From NCBI RefSeq assembly GCF_003217295.1, contig NZ_QJTJ01000029.1, forward strand, positions 1-34,284: a stretch of 34,284 bases of DNA, written 5' to 3'. Below the pieces are notes generated by a model. The model worked only from the letters and a program-made list of their open reading frames with translations. It had not been told where the DNA came from and searched no databases. A program made the translations under genes and the position numbers. This document shows, piece by piece, positions 33,950 to 34,284 of the stretch. The stretch comes from Ureibacillus chungkukjangi. Lineage in GTDB: Bacteria > Bacillota > Bacilli > Bacillales_A > Planococcaceae. Each line of letters begins with the position of its first letter. Position 1 is the first letter of the stretch.

Positions 33950-34057
33950 ATGTTCGATCAATTAGCAATAGGTATTTTACAAGGTCTAGTAATTTTAACA
34001 TCTGTAGTTGTAGTGATTGGAATCCCTCTGGCGGATACATTACTTCGCAAAAAATAG
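33950..34057 (+). CDS. Small hydrophobic membrane peptide, 35 aa
   Basis: ATG 33950 follows GAAGGAG with good spacing and opens a 35-codon frame. The product starts MFDQLAIGILQG, has one long hydrophobic segment (LVILTSVVVVIGIPLA, about 13-28) and ends in TLLRKK, a positive-inside pattern for a single-pass membrane peptide. It has its own promoter with an inverted repeat at the -10. No function can be assigned; small membrane regulators and type I toxin-like peptides look similar. No antitoxin RNA was recognised. Confidence 0.6.
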   Translation: MFDQLAIGILQGLVILTSVVVVIGIPLADTLLRKK

Positions 34058-34189
34058 GAGCTCTGGACATAAGAAGAATTTTTATCATAAAGCTTCGAAA
34101 ACCTATAATTAGAAACCGATACTTATAAATTGATTCAACGCATAAAAGCACAAATCAATTTAAGCTATGCAAAAAACACCATTACGTTG

Positions 34190-34284
34190 TGATCTGACCC
34201 AAGAAAGTTAGACATATGTAATTAAGCTGCTTCAAGGACCTGAGTTCGGTATTCCACCGGGCTTAGGTCTTTTAATTTTGCCTT
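34190..34284 (-). mobile_element. End of an IS3-family (IS150-group) insertion sequence
   Basis: The terminal sequence TGATCTGACCCAAGAAAGTT begins at 34190 and resembles the TGACCC...AAAAAGTTAGACA-type ends of IS150-group elements. The 3' end of a transposase gene follows 32 nt inside. The element continues beyond the window. Confidence 0.8.
34222..34284 (-). CDS. IS3-family transposase OrfB, C-terminal fragment
   Basis: The minus-strand frame ends KLKDLSPVEYRTQVLEAA, then stop, at 34222. KL-x-LSPVEYR is the standard C-terminus of DDE integrase-type OrfB of IS3-family elements. Only 20 codons are inside the window; the 5' part lies beyond the right edge. Confidence 0.85.
   Translation of the reverse strand, partial: KAKLKDLSPVEYRTQVLEAA

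Noticed and set aside
33924..34151. 75-codon minus-strand frame
   Set aside because: It is antisense to the well-supported 35-codon membrane peptide and its ribosome binding site.

Overview
The window looks like chromosomal DNA of a low-GC, endospore-forming, motile Gram-positive bacterium, most likely of the Planococcaceae/Bacillaceae (Lysinibacillus- or Solibacillus-like). The grounds are AT-rich sequence, strong AGGAGG-type ribosome binding sites with frequent TTG/GTG starts, the spore-germination hydrolase CwlJ, a HemAT-type aerotaxis receptor, a SAM-I riboswitch, a T-box leader, and the Geobacillus-type lysine 6-dehydrogenase route. The genus is an inference. No tRNA or rRNA gene was seen.

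Layout. (1) 1-2390 is an accessory segment: a small unknown gene, a DGQHR/DndB-like gene and a divergent XRE regulator, with a 14-bp perfect palindrome inside the DGQHR promoter. Its right edge coincides with the truncated 3' end of a secreted beta-propeller gene (2370-3296). (2) 3400-11390 is mostly core-type genes: a two-gene lysine catabolic operon (lysine 6-dehydrogenase, then an aldehyde dehydrogenase), an AIM24/TIGR00266 protein, HemAT, CwlJ, UppP and a membrane-anchored metallophosphoesterase. (3) 11504-12075 is eleven phase-perfect copies of a 52-bp tandem repeat. (4) 12203-15253 is a two-component operon with a previously easy-to-miss 47-codon membrane peptide gene between regulator and kinase. 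(5) 15355-18904 has an EamA transporter, an acetaldehyde-type dehydrogenase plus DUF779 pair behind a CcpA cre-like site, and a small excisionase-fold protein. (6) 18975-21500 has an ACT-less homoserine dehydrogenase, a Panacea-like protein, degenerate repeats and an intact SAM-I riboswitch with no methionine gene directly behind it. (7) 21596-29713 has a PlsY-like acyltransferase, a nitroreductase, a large unknown membrane protein, a lysoplasmalogenase-like protein, PepT, a second DMT transporter, a DUF4395 protein and a FhuF-like ferric-siderophore reductase. (8) 29780-34284 has an alpha/beta hydrolase broken by one in-frame amber codon, an MFS transporter behind a T-box leader, two unknown genes, a 35-codon membrane peptide and the end of an IS3-family element.

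The most interesting unexplained signals are non-coding. At 28248-28417 (minus strand) a sigma-A promoter overlapped by a 17/19 Fur box drives a ~135-nt transcript with a C6 hairpin loop, ending in the transporter gene's own bidirectional terminator. This is a strong candidate for an iron-responsive, FsrA-like small RNA. At 21281-21502 a full promoter, SAM-I aptamer and terminator lead into ~500 bp with no gene. At 32131-32490 a T-box (specifier best read as CAA, glutamine) is followed by a second intrinsic terminator before the MFS gene. Three intergenic regions carry different tandem or dispersed repeats (52 bp, 21 bp, and irregular AATGA-cored units).
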